Source: Candidatus Brocadiaceae bacterium (GTDB taxonomy: Bacteria; Planctomycetota; Brocadiia; SM23-32). Taken from it: DNA of 38,324 nucleotides. A model generated the notes under the pieces. It was given only the letters and a program-made list of their open reading frames with translations. It was not told where the DNA came from and made no database searches. Positions 15,131-23,306 of the stretch are shown here, piece after piece. A program made the translations under genes and the position numbers. Numbering within the stretch: position 1 is the stretch's first letter; every line of letters begins with the position of its first letter. The DNA is taken from the NCBI GenBank assembly GCA_003551785.1, contig PUNP01000900.1, positions 1 through 38,324 on the forward strand, given 5' to 3'.

Positions 15131-17509
15131 TCACGGCATCCATTCTGCATCGTGCGGGCTCCAGAACATGGCCGGGCCGACGATGCCGCCGGTGCCCAGT
15201 TCGCCCAGTGCGTCATTGACAGTTTTCACCACGACCCAGTTTTCTTCTCCGAACTCAACGGCATCGGTTGCGGGCATGTCAAAGGGGCGATGGCTGCCGG
15301 GAACGCCGGGGATGCCTTCCCTGGGTTCGGTGCTCCTGCCAACGTATTGACCGTTGATCCAGACTTCGGCCCACTGGTCGACACCGGCGAACCACAGGTA
15401 GATCGGCCGACCTTCAAATTCCTCGGGGATATGGACACTAGCCCGATACCAGCCGCGGGCGTCCTCGCCGCGGAAATGATAGAGTCCCTGATCGCCCCAG
15501 GTGCGGCTGCTGGTCTTCATCGGTTTCCAAATTCCGCCGAGTTCACCCGGTCTGTCAAACATTAACTGTTTGCCAATACCCGAGGGGTCGATGCGGAACA
15601 GCCATTCATCCGGCAGCGGCGCCACAAGTTCGCCTTCGGACACCGTGCGCCGATAACCGCTCTCGACCGCATCACGCCAGAAGCGGTTAATAAAAGCGCC
15701 TCTGTTGTCGCTGCGATGTTCCCAGTCCAGAAATCGATGAACATCACGGGCGCGGCGGGCGTCTTCCCCCTCCAGAACGGTCTCAATCATCTCATCAGAG
15801 ATATCGAGAAAATTCTGGAGATGAACTGTTGCAGCGGCGAAATTGTGCTGGTTCCGGGCCTTGATCATATCCAGAAACATGTCCATGCGCCGGTATCCCT
15901 GCATGATCATATCCATACGGTCGGCGTAAACAGTACCTTCCTCCACCATGGCGCGGGCCTGATACAGGTAGTCGCGAAGTTCATCGCGCCGCGGTTGACC
16001 CAGAAAAACCGGCATATAGGAATAGCTGCCGCCCACAGCGTAAGGCGTGTCGCGAAAAGCGGCTTCGAGCTGTTGGTGATAACGGCGCATCGGTGCTTCA
16101 GCAGGGCCGTAGAATTTGGAGTAAAATTCCTCCAAAAGGGCGTCGACATCCGTCTCCACATCCCACATCAGCCGGGTGGCCACATAGAGCGTAAGCGGAT
16201 CGCCGGCCCAGGAGTGGCGGATGGCTGAAACCCTCATGACGTTGACCCCGTATTCATACAGGGCGGGGATGTCATTGCGCACCCGGTCGAGCTGGGTTTT
16301 AGGCATCTGCACACAGGCTAGAAAATTAAAATAACCGCGATAGTACATTTCATTGGGTCCGGTATCCGCCCAGCGTTCGATCACCCAGCGCAGCATCTGC
16401 CGGTCCATAGCCATCGGATTGTCCATTGAACGGATGCGTTCAAGGAGGATCGGAGCGAAAACATGCACGATACGCGGATTGGGCTGAATCTGCGGCGGCA
16501 TCATGTGCCGCTGGTAAACATACCAGGTTATATGCATATTCGGATACTCGTCCTCGAGTTCTTCCAGAACTTTATTGAAAAACCAGACATAACGGTCGGA
16601 TACGGAGACGGCGCCGGCGAGCGGGTCCCACACATCCCGATCCAATGCCCTGCATCCGTCGCACTCGCAATAAGAAAACATGCCGCCGTCGCGGGGGCCC
16701 ATACCGACATAAAATTTTTCATCCGTCGGTTCATATCTGTCCCGAATCCACTCGATGGTCATTTCCATAGCTCCGGGATTGTAATCGCCGGACACACAGA
16801 CCTGTCCGCCCTCGGTGCCCCGCTGGTCGTCGGCTTTTCCGGGCAGGTTGTGGGAGCCGGTTGAGCGCCTTTCTCCGCCCAGCCGGGCACGGGCGGGCCA
16901 TTCACCCGCTGTTATGTGCTGAATCCGCCTGTAATCCATCGAGGGGACCTGGGTCTGCTGCTGAATATTTAAGCTCAGAGTCGATTCCTCCGGCAGCACC
17001 CGTCCGATTTCACCCGGAATATACCACCGCACCCCGAGCTGTTCCAAAAGCTCATAAGCGCCGAAAAGCGTTCCCTCGCCGCGGTCTTCAGGGGTCGGTT
17101 TCAGAGTCGCATGTTCATGATCTATGCCGCGAATATCTATCCGCTCTTCGGTCACCCGTAGGGTAAAGGAAGAAATGTTACTGCCTTGCTCCAGCGTAAG
17201 CTCATCCAGCCCGGCATCCGCCGCGCCACCGAGATAGATGGGCAGCAGGTCTTCAGGCTCCTCGCCTGCGCTTACCACTTCAAGCTCCACTCCGCTAATA
17301 AGTGCGAGATGTTCGGCCAGTTCTTCGGCAGCCATACGTTCGCCCTCTTGCGGTTCTTCGGGCAGGACAATGACAGCGCGGCTCTCCCCGTTTTCCACCA
17401 GAACGACTTCCGCAGCTGCGCTTGCGTTTATAAGCGCAGTCGACATAAAAAACACAAAAGCAGCCCATATAAAACGACACCTGCACATAGTATTTTTTAC
17501 ATAGTTCAT
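15131..17509 (-). CDS. Exported DUF4838 protein, class 1, divergent core
   Basis: This 792-residue protein has a signal peptide (about 1-33). Its first ~75 residues are nearly the same as in 10487-12865, followed by the GH67-N-like domain ending L-L-E-Q-L-G-V-R-W-Y-I-P-G. The core has GPRDGGMFSYCECDGC with Cys281, Cys283 and Cys286. It lacks the C-R-x-H-G-P-x-N-P-V-C motif of other intact class 1 proteins, having I-R-S-M-D-N-P-M-A-M there. The C-terminal jelly-roll is present (W-Y-R-A-S, Y-L-W-F-A-G-V-D, E-V-W-I-N-G-Q-Y-V-G). The loss suggests a different substrate or role. AGGAGA precedes the ATG. It lies downstream of the GH20-like gene, with a 250-bp gap holding a MITE-like repeat. Confidence 0.9.
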   Translation of the reverse strand: MNYVKNTMCRCRFIWAAFVFFMSTALINASAAAEVVLVENGESRAVIVLPEEPQEGERMAAEELAEHLALISGVELEVVSAGEEPEDLLPIYLGGAADAGLDELTLEQGSNISSFTLRVTEERIDIRGIDHEHATLKPTPEDRGEGTLFGAYELLEQLGVRWYIPGEIGRVLPEESTLSLNIQQQTQVPSMDYRRIQHITAGEWPARARLGGERRSTGSHNLPGKADDQRGTEGGQVCVSGDYNPGAMEMTIEWIRDRYEPTDEKFYVGMGPRDGGMFSYCECDGCRALDRDVWDPLAGAVSVSDRYVWFFNKVLEELEDEYPNMHITWYVYQRHMMPPQIQPNPRIVHVFAPILLERIRSMDNPMAMDRQMLRWVIERWADTGPNEMYYRGYFNFLACVQMPKTQLDRVRNDIPALYEYGVNVMRVSAIRHSWAGDPLTLYVATRLMWDVETDVDALLEEFYSKFYGPAEAPMRRYHQQLEAAFRDTPYAVGGSYSYMPVFLGQPRRDELRDYLYQARAMVEEGTVYADRMDMIMQGYRRMDMFLDMIKARNQHNFAAATVHLQNFLDISDEMIETVLEGEDARRARDVHRFLDWEHRSDNRGAFINRFWRDAVESGYRRTVSEGELVAPLPDEWLFRIDPSGIGKQLMFDRPGELGGIWKPMKTSSRTWGDQGLYHFRGEDARGWYRASVHIPEEFEGRPIYLWFAGVDQWAEVWINGQYVGRSTEPREGIPGVPGSHRPFDMPATDAVEFGEENWVVVKTVNDALGELGTGGIVGPAMFWSPHDAEWMP

Positions 17510-17539
17510 AAAAGTTTTCTCCTATCTTGAAAATTTAAG

Positions 17540-17700
17540 GCTTCTGCAAAATCAACTAACTGCTTTTTCTTAACGGCTTATATGCTCCGTTTCACTTGCA
17601 AGTTCCTCCACAAGCAAATTTCACTTTTCTCGTTTCTTCCTCACCAACTCTTTTTTCTTATGGATCTGTACTGCGGTTAAATTCCGAATTTTGCAGAAGC
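17540..17700. mobile_element. 161-bp MITE-like element with 13-bp terminal inverted repeats
   Basis: GCTTCTGCAAAAT at 17540-17552 and its exact complement at 17688-17700 bound a 161-bp A/T-rich segment without an ORF. No target duplication was seen. It lies between the GH20-like gene and the DUF4838 gene starting at 17509. The ends differ from those of the MITE at 14984-15092, so a different transposase would be involved. Confidence 0.55.
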
Positions 17701-17759
17701 TATGCTGACATTGTGCTGATTCCGCCGCGGCCTTGATTCAGTGTTGCGAGGCAGGCGGG

Positions 17760-18707
17760 CTACCCGACGATTCTCTTCGCCCTCTCAAGCGCATCCACAG
17801 ACCTCACATGGGCATCCTTGAACTCCGGCAGAGTGGATCTCCACGGGGTCTGCATGAAGCCGTAGAGTCTTTCGGGACTAATATGTTCAAGACAAAATTC
17901 AACAAGACGCGGAAGGTTGTCGTCATGGCCGTGGGTGCTGCCCGTCGGAACCTGATCATAGCCACGTTTATCAAGTTCGAGAAATGCCCCTGCTTTATTC
18001 TCTTCAGGGTCAAACTCCATCCTGTAATACCAGTTGCTCTGCATCACACTTTTGGGCATGTTCTTGAAAAACAGTGCGGGATGATTCCAGAGATAATCGG
18101 ACCACACCCATGGACGCACGCCGGCTTTTTCAACCTCGTTGACGTAAAAGTTGAGATCATGCCACCAGAGATCATACTGCCTGACAATCTCTATAGCATG
18201 ATAACGCTGAGAGTTGGCGGTCTCTTCATCCATCCCTAGATGAAAGAAACGGGGCTTCTCAAAGATGTCGATAACTTCGCTGATCAGATCACTGCACACC
18301 TTATAATAGGTCTCCGTGGAAAGGCACCGCGCATAGGGGCCAAGCCATGCGTCATGGGTTGCCGAAAAGTTGAGTTTTGGGATGGGCTCGAGTCCCATTT
18401 CGCGGATTACGCCCAGTTCATCCCTGAGCTTTTCCACCGTCCAGCTTCCCTCGACGGCGAGTTCGGGATGTGTACCGTAGACAACCCCCTCGCCGAGATC
18501 TATTATGACCTGATTGGCGCCCGCATCGGCCAGTCTCTGAAGAACCTCGTCCCAGACAGGCTTGTCACAGCGCAGGTACGGCTTGTAAAAGCGTCGGGCC
18601 TTATCGGGAGCCTGTTCGGAAGCATCACGGTCTTCCCACATGTTGTACCCCAGATGAATGAGATAACTCCAGATCATTTTATCCGGATCAAACCCTTCAG
18701 AATCCAT
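17760..18707 (-). CDS. GH20-like family protein (beta-N-acetylhexosaminidase-type TIM barrel)
   Basis: This 315-residue protein has barrel-like strands (Q-V-I-I-D-L-G-E-G near 66, E-P-I-P-K-L-N-F near 107) and the motif F-F-H-L-G-M-D-E-E at 154-162. The motif matches the H-x-G-x-D-E of GH20 hexosaminidases, where the Asp-Glu pair orients the acetamido group and acts as acid. Here these would be Asp160 and Glu161. No signal peptide is seen, and the protein is shorter than typical GH20 enzymes, lacking their N-terminal alpha/beta domain. This suggests a cytoplasmic relative acting on imported fragments. AAGGAGG precedes the ATG. It starts 44 bases after the upstream class 2 DUF4838 gene, so the two are probably cotranscribed. 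Confidence 0.72.
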   Translation of the reverse strand: MDSEGFDPDKMIWSYLIHLGYNMWEDRDASEQAPDKARRFYKPYLRCDKPVWDEVLQRLADAGANQVIIDLGEGVVYGTHPELAVEGSWTVEKLRDELGVIREMGLEPIPKLNFSATHDAWLGPYARCLSTETYYKVCSDLISEVIDIFEKPRFFHLGMDEETANSQRYHAIEIVRQYDLWWHDLNFYVNEVEKAGVRPWVWSDYLWNHPALFFKNMPKSVMQSNWYYRMEFDPEENKAGAFLELDKRGYDQVPTGSTHGHDDNLPRLVEFCLEHISPERLYGFMQTPWRSTLPEFKDAHVRSVDALERAKRIVG

Positions 18708-18751
18708 ATAACAGACCTCCTTTTTAAAAAATTTACTCAGAACTCAACTGA

Positions 18752-21373
18752 TTAATTCCCTATCTCTTCCGCTGTTTCTCTCGGCAACAGCAGTTCGCTC
18801 GGGCAGTAGGCGAGGAATCCCGGGATGTTCACAAACTTCAGCCCGGGCCTTATCCGCTGAGCGCGAAGCATCCATACGCTTCCGTCGCGACCCTCGGGAA
18901 CGGGTATCACGGTAAAACCCTGTTCGACGCGGATATGCTCCGGATCGAGGGCACCTTCATTGGGTCCGGGATGCCACGAATGACGACCCGCCCTGAGTGT
19001 TCCGGCAACGACTATTTTTTCCTGTCCTGCGGGAACGTAGAAATAATGGCGATTCAGCCACGTACTGGACAACGGTTCTTCGGGGTCGGCGCGCATACTC
19101 AATTTAGCGCCCCGTGGTTCATAATCCCAGTAATAGCCCTGATGGGTATTGGATATAACGAATCTGTAGAGTCCGCGTTCCGGAGCTTGCAAATCCACCA
19201 TTTCCGTGCCTTCATCACCATACCACTCGTCCGTCCCATGCGGTGGGCGTTTCGGAGGAACTTCACCCGATTTTATGCTCACGCCTTCCGAATCAAACAG
19301 TTCCCAGCGCAGGGGACCGCGGTTCGTGCGAACATATCCCGCCGAGAACCAGAACCGCGGCAATTGCCCGTCATCGGTCCAGAGATAAAGGTGAAGGTTT
19401 CCGCGGTTACCGGTTGAAAACGGCCTGTAGGGCCCGGCTCGTTCCTCTTCGGAAACCGGCGGCAGCCCGGCAGGAACCATATCCGGGATTTCATAGTCGG
19501 AAGGGATGAAATCAAGCTCCAGCAGATCGTGCGTCGCCATACCTCTTTCCAGGAACTTCTCAATCTCTTCATTGCTGAACGGCTCATCCTCCCTTTCGCG
19601 GTGGATGTCGGCCGGGCTGGAGCGCCCGCCGCCTTCCGGCCAGGAAAGATTATCATCCCTGCTGACATAGAATCGATGGAGACAGTCATTTAACATGTTC
19701 ACACTCGGCGCGACAACACGCTTTCTGATCCGCCAGGTAAAAGACACCAGATCGTCGAAGGTCTGCTGTCGTGCCTCGTCGCGCGTGTCGGCCATCACGC
19801 GGTACAGATCAACAAACCGGGTGTAAAGGATCATATCGTCAATACGTGCAAGCACATCTTCGCGACCTTCAGCAAGCTCGCGGGCGTCCGCAAGATACCG
19901 GTACATTCTGTGCATCATATCATCATTGAGCGGCTGTCTCCGCTGCGGCAAGTAACGGTCGCGCGCATCTGCATCAGTCAGTTCAAAAAAATCGCGCATC
20001 GGTTCGGAAGCCGGCCAGAAACTTTTATCCAGGAAATCATCGACCAGTTCGTCGATCCTTTCACCCTCGCTCACATCCCAGAGGATGCGCGAGGAAAGGT
20101 AATAATGCAAACCGCTGCTTCCCCAGGCATTGTCGGACGAAGCGTTCATAAAACGCGCTCCTTTACTATGGTATTCCGGGAGTTCATCACCCAGGTAGCT
20201 CAGGCGGGTCACACGTCCGCCATGGGGAAGGAACCCCCTCCATACGGAAATGGAATAATAGTCGCGGAGACCCATCATGTTCGTCCTTCCCCCCCATCCC
20301 TCAAGCATTTCGTCAAATGTATACCCCCCCAGAATATGGGTGGTCGCCAAACTCACAATGACATTCGGATGCACATCGACATTCGGGGGAGGAGAATAGG
20401 CGTTGTATGCATATATCCCCACGTACCGCTCACCCTCCAGGTCGAGACCGTTGATAGCTTCGGCGACCTCGTTGGCAAGTATGACCACCCTGTCGCTCAC
20501 GCTTCCCATCTCGTGACACGGCTCGCACTCGCACCAGCTATGTCCGTCGCTGGGGTCCATAGAGATGCTGTCGGCCTCGGGATCGCTCATCATGCGCTCT
20601 ACTGCATTTTCGACAATAAATGCACGAAGTTCCTCGTTGGAAATGCAGAACTTATCTCCACGCCCGCCTCCGCGTTCCCCATCGACCAACGCCAGAAACT
20701 CCGGGTTCTCTTCAAACACCTCCCGATTATTCCTGATGATCGACTGGTACACATGACCGGTACTGAGGTTGAAGCTGGACCTAGTGCGGTTTCTCACCTG
20801 CCACCGTCTCCATCCTTCCTGTGCCCAGGGCTGACTGTGCATTCTGGGGGCACCGCGCGGACCGCGCCTGACATAAAAATCGGGCTTTTCATGACGGTCT
20901 TCGATTACTTTGAGAGTATCAATCTCCGGGACGACTTCCCACGTATCGGTCAGAAAAAAATACCGGTATCCGAACTGATACAGAAGGTCCCAGGCGGCAA
21001 GCTCCGCCGCGGCCGGAGTCGCCCCCAGCAAATAGAGCCCGTCCGGCGTGCTGCGGATCAGGTACTCGTCCCGGCTGAAAGGCCCGGTGTCGAAAGCGAA
21101 GTCGAAGGGAATTCCCGCAAAGTCGGTGGCTGTGCCAAGGACGATGCCGGAGCTTCCATCGCCGGCTTCCACGACAAATTCCGCGCCGCTGATCCTTTCG
21201 AGATACTGTGCCAGTTTTTCCGCAGCCTGAACCGTCTCGCCGGGAGCGTTTTCAGCTATGACAACAGGCATCAAGGCCTCGTTGTTCTTGGCCAGAACGG
21301 CCTCTTCCGCACAATAAGCTGTCAGAGCGCATGTCAACAGAAACGTGGCTGTTACAATAACAAGCTTTGTCAT
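18752..21373 (-). CDS. Exported DUF4838 protein, class 2
   Basis: This 873-residue protein has a signal peptide (about 1-22; L-T-A-Y-C-A is not a lipobox because the residue before Cys is Tyr). A GH67-N-like domain follows (A-A-E-K-L-A-Q-Y-L, W-D-L-L-Y-Q-F-G-Y-R-Y-F-F). The core has NPEFLALVDGERGGGRGDKFC and SMDPSDGHSWCECEPC with Cys281, Cys283 and Cys286. The C-terminus is the class 2 beta-rich type with L-Y-R-F-V-I-S-N-T-H-Q-G and V-N-I-P-G-F-L-A-Y-C-P-S-E-L-L-L-P-R-E. It is closest in architecture to 7494-10136. AGGAG precedes the ATG. It begins 30 bases after the DUF35 gene and is followed by the GH20-like gene, so it may be read with the acyl-CoA genes. Confidence 0.91.
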   Translation of the reverse strand: MTKLVIVTATFLLTCALTAYCAEEAVLAKNNEALMPVVIAENAPGETVQAAEKLAQYLERISGAEFVVEAGDGSSGIVLGTATDFAGIPFDFAFDTGPFSRDEYLIRSTPDGLYLLGATPAAAELAAWDLLYQFGYRYFFLTDTWEVVPEIDTLKVIEDRHEKPDFYVRRGPRGAPRMHSQPWAQEGWRRWQVRNRTRSSFNLSTGHVYQSIIRNNREVFEENPEFLALVDGERGGGRGDKFCISNEELRAFIVENAVERMMSDPEADSISMDPSDGHSWCECEPCHEMGSVSDRVVILANEVAEAINGLDLEGERYVGIYAYNAYSPPPNVDVHPNVIVSLATTHILGGYTFDEMLEGWGGRTNMMGLRDYYSISVWRGFLPHGGRVTRLSYLGDELPEYHSKGARFMNASSDNAWGSSGLHYYLSSRILWDVSEGERIDELVDDFLDKSFWPASEPMRDFFELTDADARDRYLPQRRQPLNDDMMHRMYRYLADARELAEGREDVLARIDDMILYTRFVDLYRVMADTRDEARQQTFDDLVSFTWRIRKRVVAPSVNMLNDCLHRFYVSRDDNLSWPEGGGRSSPADIHREREDEPFSNEEIEKFLERGMATHDLLELDFIPSDYEIPDMVPAGLPPVSEEERAGPYRPFSTGNRGNLHLYLWTDDGQLPRFWFSAGYVRTNRGPLRWELFDSEGVSIKSGEVPPKRPPHGTDEWYGDEGTEMVDLQAPERGLYRFVISNTHQGYYWDYEPRGAKLSMRADPEEPLSSTWLNRHYFYVPAGQEKIVVAGTLRAGRHSWHPGPNEGALDPEHIRVEQGFTVIPVPEGRDGSVWMLRAQRIRPGLKFVNIPGFLAYCPSELLLPRETAEEIGN

Positions 21374-21403
21374 GATTTTTCTCCTGTTTTAATGTTAAAA
21401 TTT

Positions 21404-21829
21404 TCAACATTCAGAAGGTTCGAATTTCGGGATGGATACCTTTCCGGAAACATCTTCAAAAACAACCCTGACTTTCATCCCGATTCCGACCTTCTCCGGA
21501 TCGATGTTGATTACATTCGAGACCATCCGCGGGCCTTCCTCCAGTTCAATGATCGCATACACGTAGGGGATCTCGGATGCGAAACACGGATGCGCGACCT
21601 GACGGTGTATGATCGTATAACTGTAAACGCTTCCGATCCCCGATGCTCTCGACCATTGCAGGTTTTCAGACAGGCAACCGGGGCATACACAACGCGGGAA
21701 ATGAATTTTGTGTCCGCAATCCGCGCACGACTGAAAAACAAGTTCGTGCCTGCGCGCCGCCTGCCAGAACGGCCTCGATTCCGGGCAATCACCCGGCAAG
21801 GGCTTTGTGTATTCTTGTGATAAGTTCAT
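21404..21829 (-). CDS. DUF35 Zn-ribbon/OB-fold protein, partner of the thiolase-like protein
   Basis: This 141-residue protein has a rubredoxin-like zinc ribbon with C35-A-D-C38 and C49-P-G-C52, then an OB-fold with V-Y-S-Y-T-I-I-H-R-Q and Y-A-I-I-E-L-E-E-G-P-R-M-V. DUF35 proteins form obligate complexes with thiolase-like enzymes of the SCP-x, HMG-CoA or Ltp2 kind and help bind the acyl-CoA. It starts 15 bases after the thiolase-like gene, the normal arrangement for such pairs. Catalysis is not expected from this subunit alone. Confidence 0.9.
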   Translation of the reverse strand: MNLSQEYTKPLPGDCPESRPFWQAARRHELVFQSCADCGHKIHFPRCVCPGCLSENLQWSRASGIGSVYSYTIIHRQVAHPCFASEIPYVYAIIELEEGPRMVSNVINIDPEKVGIGMKVRVVFEDVSGKVSIPKFEPSEC

Positions 21830-21844
21830 GTCCGATGTTCCTCG

Positions 21845-23029
21845 TTATGGTATATCGTTGCCGAAAATAAGCGTACATTCATTCGCCATCGACCCGCCGT
21901 TGCCGTTCACGAGCCCGAACCTTGCGCCCTCCACCTGAAGCTCGCCCGCACGGCCCATGAGCTGGCGCGCGGCCTCGACGGTGCTCATCAAATGACATGC
22001 CCCCAGGGGCTGGCCCCGACCCAACTGTCCGCCGTCCGTATTGACCGGGAAATCGCCTTTCCAGGTCAGGTCGGACTTCTCTGCGAACTCCGCGCCTTCT
22101 CCCTTTTCGCAGCAGCCGATGTCTTCGAGCGCTATGATGACGGTGATCGTGAAACAGTCATACAACTGTGCAAAATCCATGTCCTCAATCGCCAGGTGTG
22201 CCATTTCAAAAGCCTGTGCGGCGGACTTTTTGATCGGCGACGTCGTCAGTGAAGGGCTCCGCCCATAGGCTGGGTTCCACATGCCTCTGTCAATGCTCTG
22301 CCCACCGCCGAGCAGGTAAACCGGCGGGTTTTTCGCCCGGTCGGCGGTTTCAGCCGAAGTTAATACCACGGCGCTCGCGCCGGTGCACGGCATCACGATT
22401 TCCAGCAGACGCAGCGGGTCGCAGATCATCGGTGAATCTAAAATCTCCTCAACCGTCAGTTTTTTTTTGAGCAGAGCGTTGGGGAATTTCGATGCGTGAT
22501 AGTGCGCATTGACTGCAACCTGTGCAAACGCCTCTTCACCCGCATTAAATTCGTGTTTGTATCTCTGTTTGATCAGCGCGTAAGCCGAACTGTCGAGCAT
22601 GGAACCGTAAACGGTATCAAAATCGTGAACGTGAGGCATAATGGATTCGGGATCATAGGGAAAGGTCTGGCCGGGTTTCAGGGCGCTGCCGCCGACCAGC
22701 AGCACCGTGCTGCACAATCCGGCGCTGATGGCCGCGGCCGAATACAGGATCGCCGCGGCGCCTGCCGCGCCTCCATGATAAAGATTGTCGATAAAGGTAG
22801 GCTGCAGCTGCAGATACTCCGCCATGTCCATCACCCAGCTTGGCGACTGTCCCGGAGGGGGCAGCGCGATCAGTCCGTCAATCTCCTCTTTACTTATGCC
22901 GGCGTCCTCGATGGCCAGGACGGCCGCGCGGCATTGCTCCGTATGGTTCGATCGGTTTCCGGAATCGCGCGCCTTCGCGAACTCCGTTTCGCCGTATCCT
23001 ATCATTGCTGTTTTTCCCTTTATGCTCAT
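21845..23029 (-). CDS. Thiolase-like protein (SCP-x/Ltp2 type), nucleophilic Cys apparently absent
   Basis: This protein of about 394 residues has a thiolase N-fold (T-A-M-I-G-Y-G-E-T-E-F, A-V-L-A-I-E-D-A-G-I) and C-fold (N-T-D-G-G-Q-L-G-R-G-Q-P-L-G-A, G-N-G-G-S-M-A-N). Where thiolases have C-A-S-G, it has G87-A-A-G90, so the acylated cysteine is missing. This occurs in DUF35-partnered thiolase-like aldolases such as Ltp2, which cleave a beta-hydroxyacyl-CoA. L-Y-D-C-F-T is retained. The start at 23029 (MSIKGK) was preferred to the ATG at 23041 because AAGGA lies 5 bases before it. An aldolase or condensing role in short-acid metabolism is inferred. Confidence 0.85.
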   Translation of the reverse strand: MSIKGKTAMIGYGETEFAKARDSGNRSNHTEQCRAAVLAIEDAGISKEEIDGLIALPPPGQSPSWVMDMAEYLQLQPTFIDNLYHGGAAGAAAILYSAAAISAGLCSTVLLVGGSALKPGQTFPYDPESIMPHVHDFDTVYGSMLDSSAYALIKQRYKHEFNAGEEAFAQVAVNAHYHASKFPNALLKKKLTVEEILDSPMICDPLRLLEIVMPCTGASAVVLTSAETADRAKNPPVYLLGGGQSIDRGMWNPAYGRSPSLTTSPIKKSAAQAFEMAHLAIEDMDFAQLYDCFTITVIIALEDIGCCEKGEGAEFAEKSDLTWKGDFPVNTDGGQLGRGQPLGACHLMSTVEAARQLMGRAGELQVEGARFGLVNGNGGSMANECTLIFGNDIP

Positions 23030-23170
23030 AATATCCTTCATATTTCATAAACCAACGGCAATATTTAATATAATATACTGAACTACAATGTGTTAAATGT
23101 CATTTTTGAGACATTCAAAATTTACAGTGTGTACAAGCGGTTTATCAAACGGCGGTTTACCCTGCGGGCG

Positions 23171-23264
23171 CGTCTTCAGCGGCACATCTGTGGCAAAAGT
23201 CTGCACTTGCAGTATACGAATACAGCGGCGTTTGACATTTGCCACAGATGCACCACTGAAAACA
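23171..23264. repeat. Imperfect inverted repeat of about 94 bp
   Basis: Arms at about 23173-23201 and 23236-23264 agree at about 24 of 29 positions, with a perfect 13-bp core CATCTGTGGCAAA/TTTGCCACAGATG. It lies in the gap between the acyl-CoA synthetase and thiolase-like genes and could form a long hairpin in the transcript, or be a MITE remnant. Confidence 0.55.
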
Positions 23265-23306
23265 CGTGAAATACAGGATATGCAAGCTCGTATTAAATGA
23301 CCGTTC

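Noticed and set aside
18752..21373. Possible lipoprotein signal (L-T-A-Y-C)
   Set aside because: The residue before Cys is Tyr and the lipobox needs a small residue, so an ordinary signal peptide is more likely.
21391..21411. Palindrome AATGTT...AACATT between the DUF35 and DUF4838 genes
   Set aside because: Short A/T-rich arms of 6 bp overlapping a stop codon, expected by chance in such sequence.
19910..21820. Long plus-strand open frame (636 codons)
   Set aside because: It covers the antisense of the class 2 DUF4838 gene and the DUF35 gene. An overlap with two well-supported genes makes it spurious.
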